Source: GCA-2719315 sp964448645
Lineage (GTDB): Bacteria; Bacteroidota; Bacteroidia; Flavobacteriales; Flavobacteriaceae
NCBI GenBank assembly: GCA_964448645.1
Contig: CAYUZY010000012.1
Location: 1-27,598, forward strand
Reading direction: 5' to 3'
Length of the DNA stretch: 27,598 bases
Position 1 is the stretch's first letter. Every line of letters begins with the position of its first letter. Shown here piece by piece: positions 1 to 7,652 of this stretch. The position numbers and the translations under genes were made by a program. Under the pieces are notes generated by a model. That model was not told where the DNA came from. It did not search any database and saw nothing but the letters and a program-made list of their open reading frames with translations.

Positions 1-158
1 TGATCATTTTTGATCATTTTTGATCATTTTTTATCATTTTTGATCATTTTTTATCAGTTTTGATCATTTTTTTATCATTTTTTATCATTTTTGATCATTT
101 TTGATCATTTTTGATCATTTTTTAATCAGTTTTGATCATTTTTGATTATTTTTTACAG
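1..158. repeat. 10-bp degenerate tandem repeat (TGATCATTTT)n
   Basis: About fifteen head-to-tail copies of a 10-bp unit, consensus TGATCATTTT, with variants such as TTATCATTTT and TTTAATCAGT and a few 1-bp length slips. Nine copies keep the palindrome TGATCA (for example at 1, 11, 21, 41, 61, 92, 102, 112 and 133). The array starts at the window edge, so its full length is unknown, and it runs up to the stop codon of nnr, forming that gene's 3' flank. T-tracts repeated every 10 bp lie in helical phase, a pattern known to cause intrinsic DNA curvature. The function here is not known. Confidence 0.9.
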
Positions 159-1673
159 TTAAATTGATAGTTTTTTGAAAGCTAATGATATAAACTCTTG
201 AATGTTAGAAGAAGTCATTGAAATTTCACCAAATTTTTCTTTAGCATAATCTCCAGCTAAACCATGGACATAAACTCCCAACTTAGATGAGATTTCAGGG
301 CTATATCCCTGAGCTAATAGACTGCCAATTATACCTGTTAATACATCCCCACTTCCTGCACTAGCCATTCCGGAATTTCCAGTGCTATTAAAATATATAT
401 CTCCATTGGGAAAGCATATTGCTGTATTTGCTCCTTTGAGAATACATATTAATTTATATTTATTTGAAAAATTTTGTAACAAGTTTAATTTCTTAATATC
501 ACTTTTCCATTTACCCGCTAACCTTTCAAATTCTTTAGGGTGAGGTGTTAAAATAGAATTTGCAGGAATTAAGTTTAATAGTTTTTTTTCATTACTAATG
601 ATATTTAATGCATCTGCATCTATAACTATTGGATTTTCTACTTTTTTCAAAAGACTAATTAAAAAGTTTTTTGTTTCTAAGTTCGTCCCTATTCCAGGAC
701 CAACAGCTAACCAATCATATTTTAAATTATAAATACCAGCTAAATAATTATTACCAATATTTTCTTCTAAAATTGCTTCCAAAACAGTTGTTTGTAGAAT
801 ATGTTCTCCACATTTGGGAGATAAAATACTCAATTTTCCAACTCCAGAACATAATGCTGCTTTAGATGTAAGCGCAGTCGACCCCATCATTCCCTTAGAT
901 CCTGAGACTATTAACAATAGTCCAAAACTCCCTTTATGATCAAACTTTTTTCTACGCTTTATTTTTTTTAATAAAAAATCTTTTGTTAAATAATAATATT
1001 GGGAATTTAATGAGACTATAAAATCTTTATCAAGCCCAATATCTAAAACATTGAATTCTCCAACAAATTTTTCGTTTTCAGGTAAAACAAAAGATAATTT
1101 AGGGGCATTGAAAGATAATGTGTATTTGGATTTAACAATACCATTTAATTTATTTAATGAATTATCTTCTGAAAACAATCCTGATGAAATATCAACAGAA
1201 ACTATCTCCATTTCTGTTTGGTTAATTTTAAAAATAATATCTTTTATTAAACCCGATGTATTTCTATTTAATCCTGATCCTAGAATTGAATCTATAATAA
1301 TTGCTTTAGAATGATTTTCAATTATTGGAAAATGTTTAATCTGATTTATAGAATTAACTTCTAATTCTAATCTTTTTTTGTTAGCTAAATAATCTTTTGA
1401 GAAATTATTTCCAAGTTTTATCTCATAACAATATACTTTGTGTTTTGATAAATTAAGCATTCGAGCTATTGCTAAACCATCTCCTCCATTATTGCCTGTG
1501 CCACAAAAAACATAAAAAGTATATGATAAATCATATTTATTATGAATCCATTCAAAACATTTTAAAGCGGCTCTTTCCATTAAATCAATTGATTTAATTG
1601 GTTCATTTTGAATTGTATGAAAATCTGCTTGTTGAATTTGTTTTGAAGTCAATATTTTTAAAGGGAAATTCAC
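159..1673 (-). CDS. nnr: Bifunctional NAD(P)H-hydrate repair enzyme (epimerase + ADP-dependent dehydratase)
   Basis: Repairs hydrated NADH and NADPH (NADHX, NADPHX). The N-terminal YjeF_N domain interconverts the R and S epimers, and the C-terminal ribokinase-like domain dehydrates the S form using ADP. The 504 aa length is normal for the fused enzyme. The N-terminal domain (about 1-225) carries CGTGNNGGDG at 57-66 and DSILGSGL at 128-135. The C-terminal domain (about 235-504) carries GSKGMMGS at 258-265, IDADALN at 351-357, TPHPKEFERLAG at 376-387, and SAGSGDVLTG at 438-447 with the expected catalytic Asp443. The start is GTG. No ATG lies upstream before a stop, and the next Met is residue 32 inside the conserved domain, while homologues begin near this GTG. 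It is transcribed alone, away from the adhesin gene upstream, with the 10-bp repeat at its 3' end. Confidence 0.96.
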   Translation of the reverse strand: MNFPLKILTSKQIQQADFHTIQNEPIKSIDLMERAALKCFEWIHNKYDLSYTFYVFCGTGNNGGDGLAIARMLNLSKHKVYCYEIKLGNNFSKDYLANKKRLELEVNSINQIKHFPIIENHSKAIIIDSILGSGLNRNTSGLIKDIIFKINQTEMEIVSVDISSGLFSEDNSLNKLNGIVKSKYTLSFNAPKLSFVLPENEKFVGEFNVLDIGLDKDFIVSLNSQYYYLTKDFLLKKIKRRKKFDHKGSFGLLLIVSGSKGMMGSTALTSKAALCSGVGKLSILSPKCGEHILQTTVLEAILEENIGNNYLAGIYNLKYDWLAVGPGIGTNLETKNFLISLLKKVENPIVIDADALNIISNEKKLLNLIPANSILTPHPKEFERLAGKWKSDIKKLNLLQNFSNKYKLICILKGANTAICFPNGDIYFNSTGNSGMASAGSGDVLTGIIGSLLAQGYSPEISSKLGVYVHGLAGDYAKEKFGEISMTSSNIQEFISLAFKKLSI

Positions 1674-1742
1674 TTCTATTTTTTTAAAAAGAAAAAATTT
1701 TAAATATCATAAAACAACATTATAGTAATTAATATAAATTAT

Positions 1743-3839
1743 CTAGTTACATGTTTTATAGTCTAAAGATCCTTGAGCATTTAGTTCACTACATTGATTA
1801 GAACCTCTAGTAGTTACAATATAATTATAAATCCCTATTTGATCATGAGTGCCTGAAATCGTAACTACTCCATTAGAAACATCTGCCTTAACACCACTTG
1901 GAAGTCCTGAAATATTAACTCCATTTGATGCCCCTGAAAAACTATATATAATTGGAACTATTGGTGTACCAACACATACAGATTGTGAAACTTGATTTAA
2001 ATTTAAAAGAGATCCTGCAACCTGTGCTGGAGAACCTGAGTCTAAAGTTAATATTGGACTGTCTATGTTTTTATTTATAACAACTGTTTGAGAGACCTGA
2101 GAACAACTATTATTTGTATTAGAAGTCTTTATCACAATATTATAAATTTCCTGACTCCCATCAAAAAATGGAGTTCCAGAAATAGTAATTGAATTATTAT
2201 CAACACTGGAACTAATACCAAGAGGTAATGAATTTGAATCTAAAATAAAAGCTGAAACATTTTCCCCTCCTAATCGATAAGTAATTGTATTCATTGGTTC
2301 CCCACTACAAAGAGTTTGAATTTTAGAATTTACTCCAGAAGTTAAAGTTAATGTTGGACAATTACATTCTAATTCAAAGCTAGCCTGATCTGCAACTAAT
2401 CCAGAAGGAATGTTATTATATATTAATGAGCTTACCTTAATACATAGGAGATCGGAATTTTGAGAAGCATTTAAAGAATTTATTTTCTCATTAAATGATA
2501 TATCTAAAACAGAAAATAAATTATTAATAAGATTAAGTGTTGTTAGATTTTTAAAATTGACAATTGGAACTTGGGTTAATAAGTTCCCGCTTAAATTAAG
2601 GTCTACCAAACTTGTAAAATTTTCTAATCCAGTTAAATCAGTTATTTGTTTATTGCTAAGGTCTAGTTCAATTATTTCTATAACATTATTTGAATCTATA
2701 TAATTATCTGGAATATTATCATATCCCAAATCAATTAAAGCTAATTCAAAATTTGTGTCTGGAATATATATTTTTCCCTCCTGAAAATTTTGATCTCTCT
2801 CTCCTGTAACATCAAATCTAAATTTACCAGAAATACTAATCCTAAATTCTATTTGATTATTATTAACATTAATATTTGAAATAGCACCTAGATTTATAAG
2901 CTTAATTTCTGAATTAGAAATAACATCAAATGTTCCGCTAATTTGGCCAGTATTTGTGTTTAAAATAAAAGTGTAATCCTTGTTAAATAATATATCATAA
3001 ACTTCATACTCATTGTTTAGTAACATAGATTTTTCATCAATAATTGGAGGCAATTCAGATCCTTTTTTCTTTTTTAATTTCCATTTTCCGACACTTTCTA
3101 AAAAAACACCATATTCAAAATTTGCTGTAATATTTGTAGCTTTATTTATTGTAATTTCTAAAGGGCTTTCTTCTCCATTATAATCTCCTTTCCATTTAAT
3201 AAAATCCCATCCTTCTATAGCTAATGGTGTTAACCTTACTTTAGTTCCATATAAATAATCTGTAGATTTTCCAGCAACTATTATTTCTTCTTCAACATTT
3301 CCTTCACCTTCAATCTTTATCTCCAAACTATAAGATTTTTTTTCAAATTTTGCAGTAATTGTCTTAGCTCTATCAATATTAATTTCAACGGGATTGCTAT
3401 CGCCACTTATATCATTTGTCCAACCAACAAAATAATACCCAGAAGAAGGAATCGCTGTTAACCTAACAACCGATCCAGATTCATAATCGGAAGTTTTAGA
3501 AGAAGAAATTATTTCTTCTGACACTGTACCTTCTCCAATAATGTTAATTTTTAACTCATATTTTCTTTTTTGAAATTGAGCTACAATATTTTTATTAGAA
3601 TTCATTTGAAATGATAAAAGATTGTTACTTCCTCTCTCATCTCCAAGCCATCCAACAAATTCATATTCTAGATTTGGAGTAGCAACAATTGAAACTGTAG
3701 ACCCTTCTTTATATGAACCGGATTCAGGAGAAACAATTCCCGACAAAGGAGGTGAAACCGTTACATTAAGAATGAAATCCTTAGTACAGCTAGAAAAAAA
3801 AATTATTAATAAAAAATTGAGAAATAAATATTTTCTCAT
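1743..3839 (-). CDS. Composite surface lipoprotein: three InlB-type repeats, lipocalin-like region, LRR, two Ig-like repeats
   Basis: Predicted surface or periplasmic lipoprotein of 698 aa, probably adhesive or ligand-binding. A short signal ends in the lipobox FSSC with Cys18. Three InlB B-type repeats follow (about 24-90, 92-165, 169-242), each with a VGW/IKW..GD..G core ending in xITAxF. Residues 246-345 begin GKWKL and look lipocalin-like. A leucine-rich segment spans about 357-445 and opens with the IPDTNFELALIDLGYD cap common in Bacteroidota LRR proteins. Two Ig-like repeats (about 494-590 and 595-690) share a CSGEP/CVGTP...LP.G......ITISGT pattern known from long flavobacterial adhesins. 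There is no type IX secretion C-terminal domain, and the protein stops shortly after the second repeat. Domain architecture is well supported. The ligand is unknown. Confidence 0.85.
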   Translation of the reverse strand: MRKYLFLNFLLIIFFSSCTKDFILNVTVSPPLSGIVSPESGSYKEGSTVSIVATPNLEYEFVGWLGDERGSNNLLSFQMNSNKNIVAQFQKRKYELKINIIGEGTVSEEIISSSKTSDYESGSVVRLTAIPSSGYYFVGWTNDISGDSNPVEINIDRAKTITAKFEKKSYSLEIKIEGEGNVEEEIIVAGKSTDYLYGTKVRLTPLAIEGWDFIKWKGDYNGEESPLEITINKATNITANFEYGVFLESVGKWKLKKKKGSELPPIIDEKSMLLNNEYEVYDILFNKDYTFILNTNTGQISGTFDVISNSEIKLINLGAISNINVNNNQIEFRISISGKFRFDVTGERDQNFQEGKIYIPDTNFELALIDLGYDNIPDNYIDSNNVIEIIELDLSNKQITDLTGLENFTSLVDLNLSGNLLTQVPIVNFKNLTTLNLINNLFSVLDISFNEKINSLNASQNSDLLCIKVSSLIYNNIPSGLVADQASFELECNCPTLTLTSGVNSKIQTLCSGEPMNTITYRLGGENVSAFILDSNSLPLGISSSVDNNSITISGTPFFDGSQEIYNIVIKTSNTNNSCSQVSQTVVINKNIDSPILTLDSGSPAQVAGSLLNLNQVSQSVCVGTPIVPIIYSFSGASNGVNISGLPSGVKADVSNGVVTISGTHDQIGIYNYIVTTRGSNQCSELNAQGSLDYKTCN

Positions 3840-3903
3840 AAAAAATTAGCTCTTATATCTTTCTAAAAGTAATAATTATTAAGTAAAAGAAAATAAAATT
3901 ACT

Positions 3904-4449
3904 TTAATATGGAAATTGTCCAATATAATTTCCTGGCGGGTTGTATCTTGCTACTACATATACCTTTCCATCAGAAGAAATTGCAGATCCCATACCTATA
4001 TATATAGTTGAATACCAAACCATTTGAGTGTAATGGCCAATTACAACACCTTCATTAAGTGAAGAACCTATTTCTGCATATTTATAATCTTTAATTTCAT
4101 TATACCAAGCAACTGATCCGTCATTAAGTGGGGTTTCTATTTTTCCAGATGAAGTCCAAGCGTAATATAAATTCTCTCCTTGACCTTCTCTATCGCTATT
4201 TTCTGAATGTATTAAACCTTTATTATTTTTAGCAAGAGTTTCAGCATAGGCTTTAGCATCTTTAGAAAGTTCCTCTGACCATTCAAGTATATTTACACCG
4301 ACTTCTTTTCTAGCATCATTATGTACTTTTAATGCTAAAACTACATCTTCATTATCTTGACTCAATAATTCATCATCAGATGATTTCTCATCTTTAGAAC
4401 AAGAAAAAACTAAAAAAATTGAAAAAATTAAATAATAAATTTTAAACAT
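3904..4449 (-). CDS. CAP/SCP-domain lipoprotein
   Basis: Lipoprotein of 181 aa of the CAP superfamily (SCP/PR-1/YkwD-like), extracytoplasmic and of uncertain biochemical role. The signal ends in the lipobox VFSC (Cys17), followed by an acidic stretch (SKDEKSSDDE). Acidic residues right after the lipid-bearing Cys are the hallmark of the Bacteroidota lipoprotein export signal, so surface exposure is plausible. The CAP domain covers about 36-181, with LKVHNDAR near 40-47, IHSE at 80-83 (His81), GENLYYAW at 91-98 (Glu92), WYNEIKDYKY near 115-124, GHYTQMVW at 138-145 (His139) and the C-terminal ARYNPPGNYIG. The two His and the Glu residues of the classical CAP cavity are all present. It starts 19 nt after the stop of the dehydratase gene and is probably co-transcribed with it. 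Confidence 0.9.
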   Translation of the reverse strand: MFKIYYLIFSIFLVFSCSKDEKSSDDELLSQDNEDVVLALKVHNDARKEVGVNILEWSEELSKDAKAYAETLAKNNKGLIHSENSDREGQGENLYYAWTSSGKIETPLNDGSVAWYNEIKDYKYAEIGSSLNEGVVIGHYTQMVWYSTIYIGMGSAISSDGKVYVVARYNPPGNYIGQFPY

Positions 4450-4468
4450 TTAAATACTTTTTTTCAAT

Positions 4469-5404
4469 TTAAAAAGGAAGTTTGGATAAATCAACATTTC
4501 CGCCAGATATTATAATGCCAATTTCTTTATTTCTAAAATTTTCTTTTTCTCTAACCAAAGCAGCTAATGCAACTGCACAAGATGGTTCACATACAATTTT
4601 TAGTCTTTCCCAAATAAGCCTTAATGATGAAATTATTTCATTTTCACTTACCCTAATTATTCTTTCAACATGTTTTTTTATAATGGGGAAATTTATGTCT
4701 CCTAATTGAGTTTTCAAACCGTCAGCTATCGTATTTGTTGTTAAATTAGTCTCTATTTTTCCAGATTTCAAAGATCTATAAGCATCATCAACTTCAAAAG
4801 GCTCTCCACCAATAACTTTACAGTTATTTCCAAAATATTTTGCCGCTAAGGCAGATCCTGCAATCAACCCTCCACCTCCAACTGGAACAAAAACAAAATC
4901 TAAATTAGGTTGCTTCTCCAATAATTCTTTACAAGCTGTTCCTTGTCCTATAATAACATTTAAATCATTTGATGGATGAATAAATCTGGCTCCTTTTTCT
5001 TTAACTATTTTATTAACCTTAATCTCTCTGTCTTTTAGTGTTGACCTACATTCAAAAAGGATTCCCTTATAATTTTTTACTGCTTGTTTTTTAACATCTG
5101 TTGCTGATTCTGGCATAACTATATATGCAGGGACATTAAGCCTTTTTGCTCCCAAAGATAAAGCTTGAGCAAAATTTCCAGAAGAATGAGTTACAACACC
5201 TTTCATTTTTTCTGAATTTGACAATTGCATTATAGCATTGGTTGCTCCTCTCATTTTAAAAGCTCCCATTTTTTGAAAATTATCACATTTAAAATAAATT
5301 TTTGCCCCAATTAATTTATTAAGCAGTTCCGATTTAATTACTGGTGTATTATGAATAAATGGTTTTATCCTTTCATGACATTCAATAAATTTGTCTTTTG
5401 TCAT
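4469..5404 (-). CDS. Serine/threonine dehydratase-family PLP enzyme (serine racemase / threo-3-hydroxyaspartate ammonia-lyase type)
   Basis: Fold-type II PLP enzyme of 311 aa. The PLP lysine is Lys50 in GAFKMRGA. SSGNFAQAL (74-82) is the substrate loop, GGGG (176-179) binds the cofactor phosphate, and the C-terminal SGGNVDLSKLPF (300-311) is typical of the serine racemase and threo-3-hydroxyaspartate ammonia-lyase branch. There is no ACT regulatory domain, so this is not the long biosynthetic IlvA. The likely reaction is deamination or racemisation of L-Ser, L-Thr or hydroxyaspartate. The exact substrate cannot be read from sequence. I place the start at the ATG at 5404 (MTKDKFIECHERI), where homologues begin, rather than 33 nt upstream. 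Its leader closely resembles that of the CAP gene downstream. Confidence 0.9.
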   Translation of the reverse strand: MTKDKFIECHERIKPFIHNTPVIKSELLNKLIGAKIYFKCDNFQKMGAFKMRGATNAIMQLSNSEKMKGVVTHSSGNFAQALSLGAKRLNVPAYIVMPESATDVKKQAVKNYKGILFECRSTLKDREIKVNKIVKEKGARFIHPSNDLNVIIGQGTACKELLEKQPNLDFVFVPVGGGGLIAGSALAAKYFGNNCKVIGGEPFEVDDAYRSLKSGKIETNLTTNTIADGLKTQLGDINFPIIKKHVERIIRVSENEIISSLRLIWERLKIVCEPSCAVALAALVREKENFRNKEIGIIISGGNVDLSKLPF

Positions 5405-5474
5405 TAAAATACTTTTTTTAAATTTAAGAAATATCAAAAATGAATCATTGAATAAATGACATTATCTTATTGAC

Positions 5475-5509
5475 TTTTTGTCTGTTTTTTATTTTTGGTA
5501 CAATATTTG
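5475..5509 (+). promoter_or_regulatory. Possible Bacteroidota-type promoter before the 56-aa ORF
   Basis: TTTTTG at 5475-5480 is followed after 21 nt by AATATTTG at 5502-5509, one mismatch from the TAnnTTTG -7 element. It lies 32 nt upstream of the ATG at 5542, in the divergent gap after the dehydratase start. Weak, because such strings are frequent in AT-rich DNA. Confidence 0.3.
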
Positions 5510-5541
5510 AGTTTTTAATTTTGAAAGATTTACTATAAATA

Positions 5542-5712
5542 ATGGATCTAACTAATAAATTTTATAAAAAAACCTTATCTGCTATTGAAAAAGGCGTCTC
5601 ATTAAATGACTTATATAGAACTTTATATAAATATGAAAAACTTGAAGATTATGATGCCTGTGCCGGAATTTATAAAGCAATAAAAAAGAAAATTAATTCT
5701 TTAAATAATTAA
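5542..5712 (+). CDS. Small hypothetical protein, 56 aa, UVR-motif-like helices
   Basis: An uninterrupted frame from ATG 5542 to TAA 5710-5712, in a gap otherwise without genes. The product begins MDLTNKFYKKTLSAIEKG and continues with two charged helices containing YEKLEDYDACAGIYKAIKKK. The spacing of the EDYD-CA-I-KAI part recalls the helical-hairpin UVR motif (E..EDYE.CA.IRDEI) seen in several Bacteroidota proteins, but this is only a visual resemblance. The balanced charge pattern, the use of internal GCC, GGC and GTC codons and the possible promoter upstream favour a real gene. No signal peptide or membrane segment. Function unknown. Confidence 0.55.
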   Translation: MDLTNKFYKKTLSAIEKGVSLNDLYRTLYKYEKLEDYDACAGIYKAIKKKINSLNN

Positions 5713-5806
5713 TTTTTTGTTTAAACTTTGATATAATCTAATAATTACTATTTAAATTTTATTCTCTAAAAAGATTATTTCTATCTTTAATAAATAATCA
5801 AAATTA

Positions 5807-5887
5807 ATGGCTGCAAAAATATTTACTTTATCTTTTTATTTGTTCATGATTATAGTCTTAATAATTAAATGGGCTCTTGATTTATAA
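5807..5887 (+). CDS. Putative 26-aa single-span membrane protein
   Basis: ATG at 5807 opens a 26-codon frame with TAA at 5885-5887. The product is MAAKIFTLSFYLFMIIV followed by LIIKWALDL. Residues 5-20 are a strong hydrophobic segment, ending in a Lys-Trp boundary. The frame ends 10 nt before the ATG of the plug-like protein at 5898, so the two could be translated from one mRNA. Small hydrophobic frames arise readily in AT-rich DNA because TTT and ATT codons dominate, so only conservation would settle this. No family recognised. Confidence 0.35.
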   Translation: MAAKIFTLSFYLFMIIVLIIKWALDL

Positions 5888-5897
5888 ATTTTATAAA

Positions 5898-6356
5898 ATG
5901 AAAAAATTCCTAATAATTTTTACTTTTTTTTTCAGTTTTTTTCTTAATGCACAAAAAAATATTGAAGCCAAAGAGTTAACTAGAAAAGAAATTAGGCTAT
6001 TAAAAAAGCAAAAGGCCTTTGAAAAACAAAAAGCTAGATATGAAAAAAGAGGTTTAAATCCTTGGGGAATTAATGAATATGCACCAAATATAGTTACTGC
6101 TATAATAGAACATCTTGGAGTAGCTAAATTAGATTTACAAAAAGGAACAGTAATTTTAAGAGAGTCCTTATCTTTTAAATCAGGTAAAGTTTATCCTTTA
6201 TGGGTAGTGGATGGTCAAATTTTTAATAATCCACCAGAAACTTTACCATATCAAAATATAAGAGATGTAAGAGTTTACAAATCTTTAGCTGAAACTAATA
6301 AATGGGGTCAAATGGGTAGAGCTGGAGTAATTGAAATAATAACACTTAATAATTAA
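5898..6356 (+). CDS. Secreted protein with a stand-alone TonB-plug-like domain
   Basis: A 152-aa exported protein. Residues 1-18 form a signal peptide (MKKFLIIFTF...LNA, cleavage before Gln19). Residues 20-50 are a highly charged Lys/Arg/Glu helix. The C-terminal half resembles the plug end of SusC/RagA TonB-dependent receptors: LWVVDGQIF (101-109) matches the usual YVVDGVP, then IRDVRVYKSLAETNKWG matches IESIEVLKDASATAIYG, and GRAGVIEIIT (140-149) matches GANGVILITT. No beta-barrel or TonB box follows, so it cannot be a receptor on its own. I chose ATG 5898 because the signal peptide starts there; an upstream in-frame TTG at 5877 adds 7 residues and is unlikely. The exported RidA homologue follows after 5 nt. 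Confidence 0.8.
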   Translation: MKKFLIIFTFFFSFFLNAQKNIEAKELTRKEIRLLKKQKAFEKQKARYEKRGLNPWGINEYAPNIVTAIIEHLGVAKLDLQKGTVILRESLSFKSGKVYPLWVVDGQIFNNPPETLPYQNIRDVRVYKSLAETNKWGQMGRAGVIEIITLNN

Positions 6357-6361
6357 GTATC

Positions 6362-6826
6362 ATGAAAAAACTAATAAATTCTTTTATAGCAATACTTTTT
6401 TTTACTAACTGTATTAATAATAAACCTGAATTAAAATTACCAGCTAATCATGAAATAGAATATATTAATAGTTCGGAATCAAAAGAAAATAATTACCCGT
6501 TTTCTGAAGCTACTATTGTTAATAATATAATTTATTTATCGGGACAAATTGGAACATTAAAAAACGGAAAATTAATAGAAGGGGGAATTAAAGAGGAAAC
6601 TAGACAAACTATGCTTAATATAAAGTCAGTTCTTGAAAAAAATGGAAGTTCTATAGAAAAGATTTTTAAATGTACCTGCATGCTTGCAGATATCAAAGAT
6701 TGGCCTGAAATGAGCAATGAATATAGAAAGTTTTTTAAAAACGATCTTCCTTCAAGAAGTGCCTTTGCTGGAAGTGGTCTAGCATTAAATGCAAAAGTTG
6801 AAATAGAGTGTTGGGCAACAAAATAA
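6362..6826 (+). CDS. RidA/YjgF/UK114-family protein with N-terminal signal (probable lipoprotein)
   Basis: A 154-aa protein with a RidA fold at about 45-154. Motifs are YLSGQIG (58-64), the GGI...TRQTMLNIKSVLEKNGSS helix, VEIEC (146-150, Glu148), and Arg132 in PSRSAFAGSGL at the position of the RidA catalytic Arg. Cytosolic RidA hydrolyses reactive enamine/imine intermediates made by PLP dehydratases. Here, residues 1-17 form a hydrophobic signal ending FTNC. The Asn before Cys17 departs from the usual lipobox, so lipidation is uncertain, but export is likely. This makes it an extracytoplasmic RidA relative whose substrate is unknown. It probably forms an operon with the plug-like gene 5 nt upstream. 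Its stop is 4 bp from the stop of the opposing DUF1080 gene. Confidence 0.88.
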   Translation: MKKLINSFIAILFFTNCINNKPELKLPANHEIEYINSSESKENNYPFSEATIVNNIIYLSGQIGTLKNGKLIEGGIKEETRQTMLNIKSVLEKNGSSIEKIFKCTCMLADIKDWPEMSNEYRKFFKNDLPSRSAFAGSGLALNAKVEIECWATK

Positions 6827-6830
6827 ATTT

Positions 6831-7622
6831 CTATTTAATTTCTCTAATTCTTACGTTCTTAAATGAAACCTCACCTGGATGGTCTTGAAAACAAATTTTT
6901 CCTTTATGAAACTTTCCAAAATCATACCATCTAGAATCTCCTAAATAGGGATAATCCTCTGATTTACTAAATTTACTTTTTCTTACCATTGAGTCCCATT
7001 TTTGACCTTTCAAATAAAAACTATTAATTAATCTCTCATTTAAAAATACTTTACCAATATTTTTATCATAATTAATAATAATATGGTAGGAATTCCATTT
7101 ATTCGAAGGATAAACTACCATTTCATTTGAAGGAGCTGAAAGATCATATAATGATCCTATAAAATGCTTACGCTCTTCAATATCAGTTAAAATATTATTT
7201 TCTTCAATCTCTCCTCCTAAAACAGATTTATAATTTTCATAAACATATGGGTCTAAAATCTGAATTTCTGGACCAGTTTGATATGGATATTTATACTTTT
7301 TATCCTCATTTACACCCCACATAAAGCCACTATTTGCTCCTTCTATAACTCTCCAATCAAACTTAATTTCAAAATTATAATAAGTTTTATTAGACAATAA
7401 ACTTGCATCTCCCTTTCCAGTTTCCATATCAGATACTCCCGTAAAAGTTAAAATATCATCTTTAACTTCCCAACCTGATTTTTTTCCATCGTCTTGAAAA
7501 ATATGCCATCCTTCCAAAGAATTATTAATAAAAAAATACTCCCATTCTGATTCATTACTTATTTTACATGAATAAAATACAAAAAAAAATAATATAATAT
7601 AATTTAAGTTATTGTATATCAA
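6831..7622 (-). CDS. DUF1080 (3-keto-disaccharide hydrolase-like) lipoprotein
   Basis: A 263-aa lipoprotein with one DUF1080 concanavalin-like beta-sandwich, a family recently linked to 3-keto-glycoside hydrolysis and carbohydrate binding. Evidence is the opening FINNSLEGWHIFQDDGK...GWEVKDDIL, the central EGANSGFMWGV and YPYQTGPEIQILD, and the closing GKICFQDHPGEVSFKNVRIREI. The signal ends in the lipobox VFYSC (Cys19). The first codon is TTG (7620-7622). No ATG or GTG occurs between it and the in-frame stop upstream, and the signal peptide begins right there, so TTG, or a nearby ATT, must be the start. It lies 30 nt downstream of the recombinase gene on the same strand. The sugar substrate cannot be inferred, and there are no other sugar genes nearby. 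Confidence 0.88.
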   Translation of the reverse strand: MIYNNLNYIILFFFVFYSCKISNESEWEYFFINNSLEGWHIFQDDGKKSGWEVKDDILTFTGVSDMETGKGDASLLSNKTYYNFEIKFDWRVIEGANSGFMWGVNEDKKYKYPYQTGPEIQILDPYVYENYKSVLGGEIEENNILTDIEERKHFIGSLYDLSAPSNEMVVYPSNKWNSYHIIINYDKNIGKVFLNERLINSFYLKGQKWDSMVRKSKFSKSEDYPYLGDSRWYDFGKFHKGKICFQDHPGEVSFKNVRIREIK

Positions 7623-7652
7623 ATTATTATTAATTAAATATAATTTAATTGT

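Noticed and set aside
1..158. CRISPR array
   Set aside because: The repeats are 10 bp and contiguous with no unique spacers, and no cas gene is present.
671..865. Plus-strand frame of 64 codons inside nnr
   Set aside because: It is antisense to conserved NnrD sequence, with low-complexity composition and no motif. The same applies to 1051-1314.
3622..3849. Plus-strand frame opposite the adhesin start
   Set aside because: Mirror of the InlB repeats. The real gene on the minus strand has a signal peptide and domains.
4482..4709. Plus-strand frame opposite the PLP dehydratase
   Set aside because: Antisense to conserved enzyme sequence. The frames at 6532-6717 (minus), 23851-24051 and 26652-26858 (plus) are likewise shadows of RidA, atpG and atpF.
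5404..5437. Upstream start for the dehydratase
   Set aside because: It adds a low-complexity MIFLKFKKSIL stretch not expected in the family, and the conserved leader ends at the ATG at 5404.
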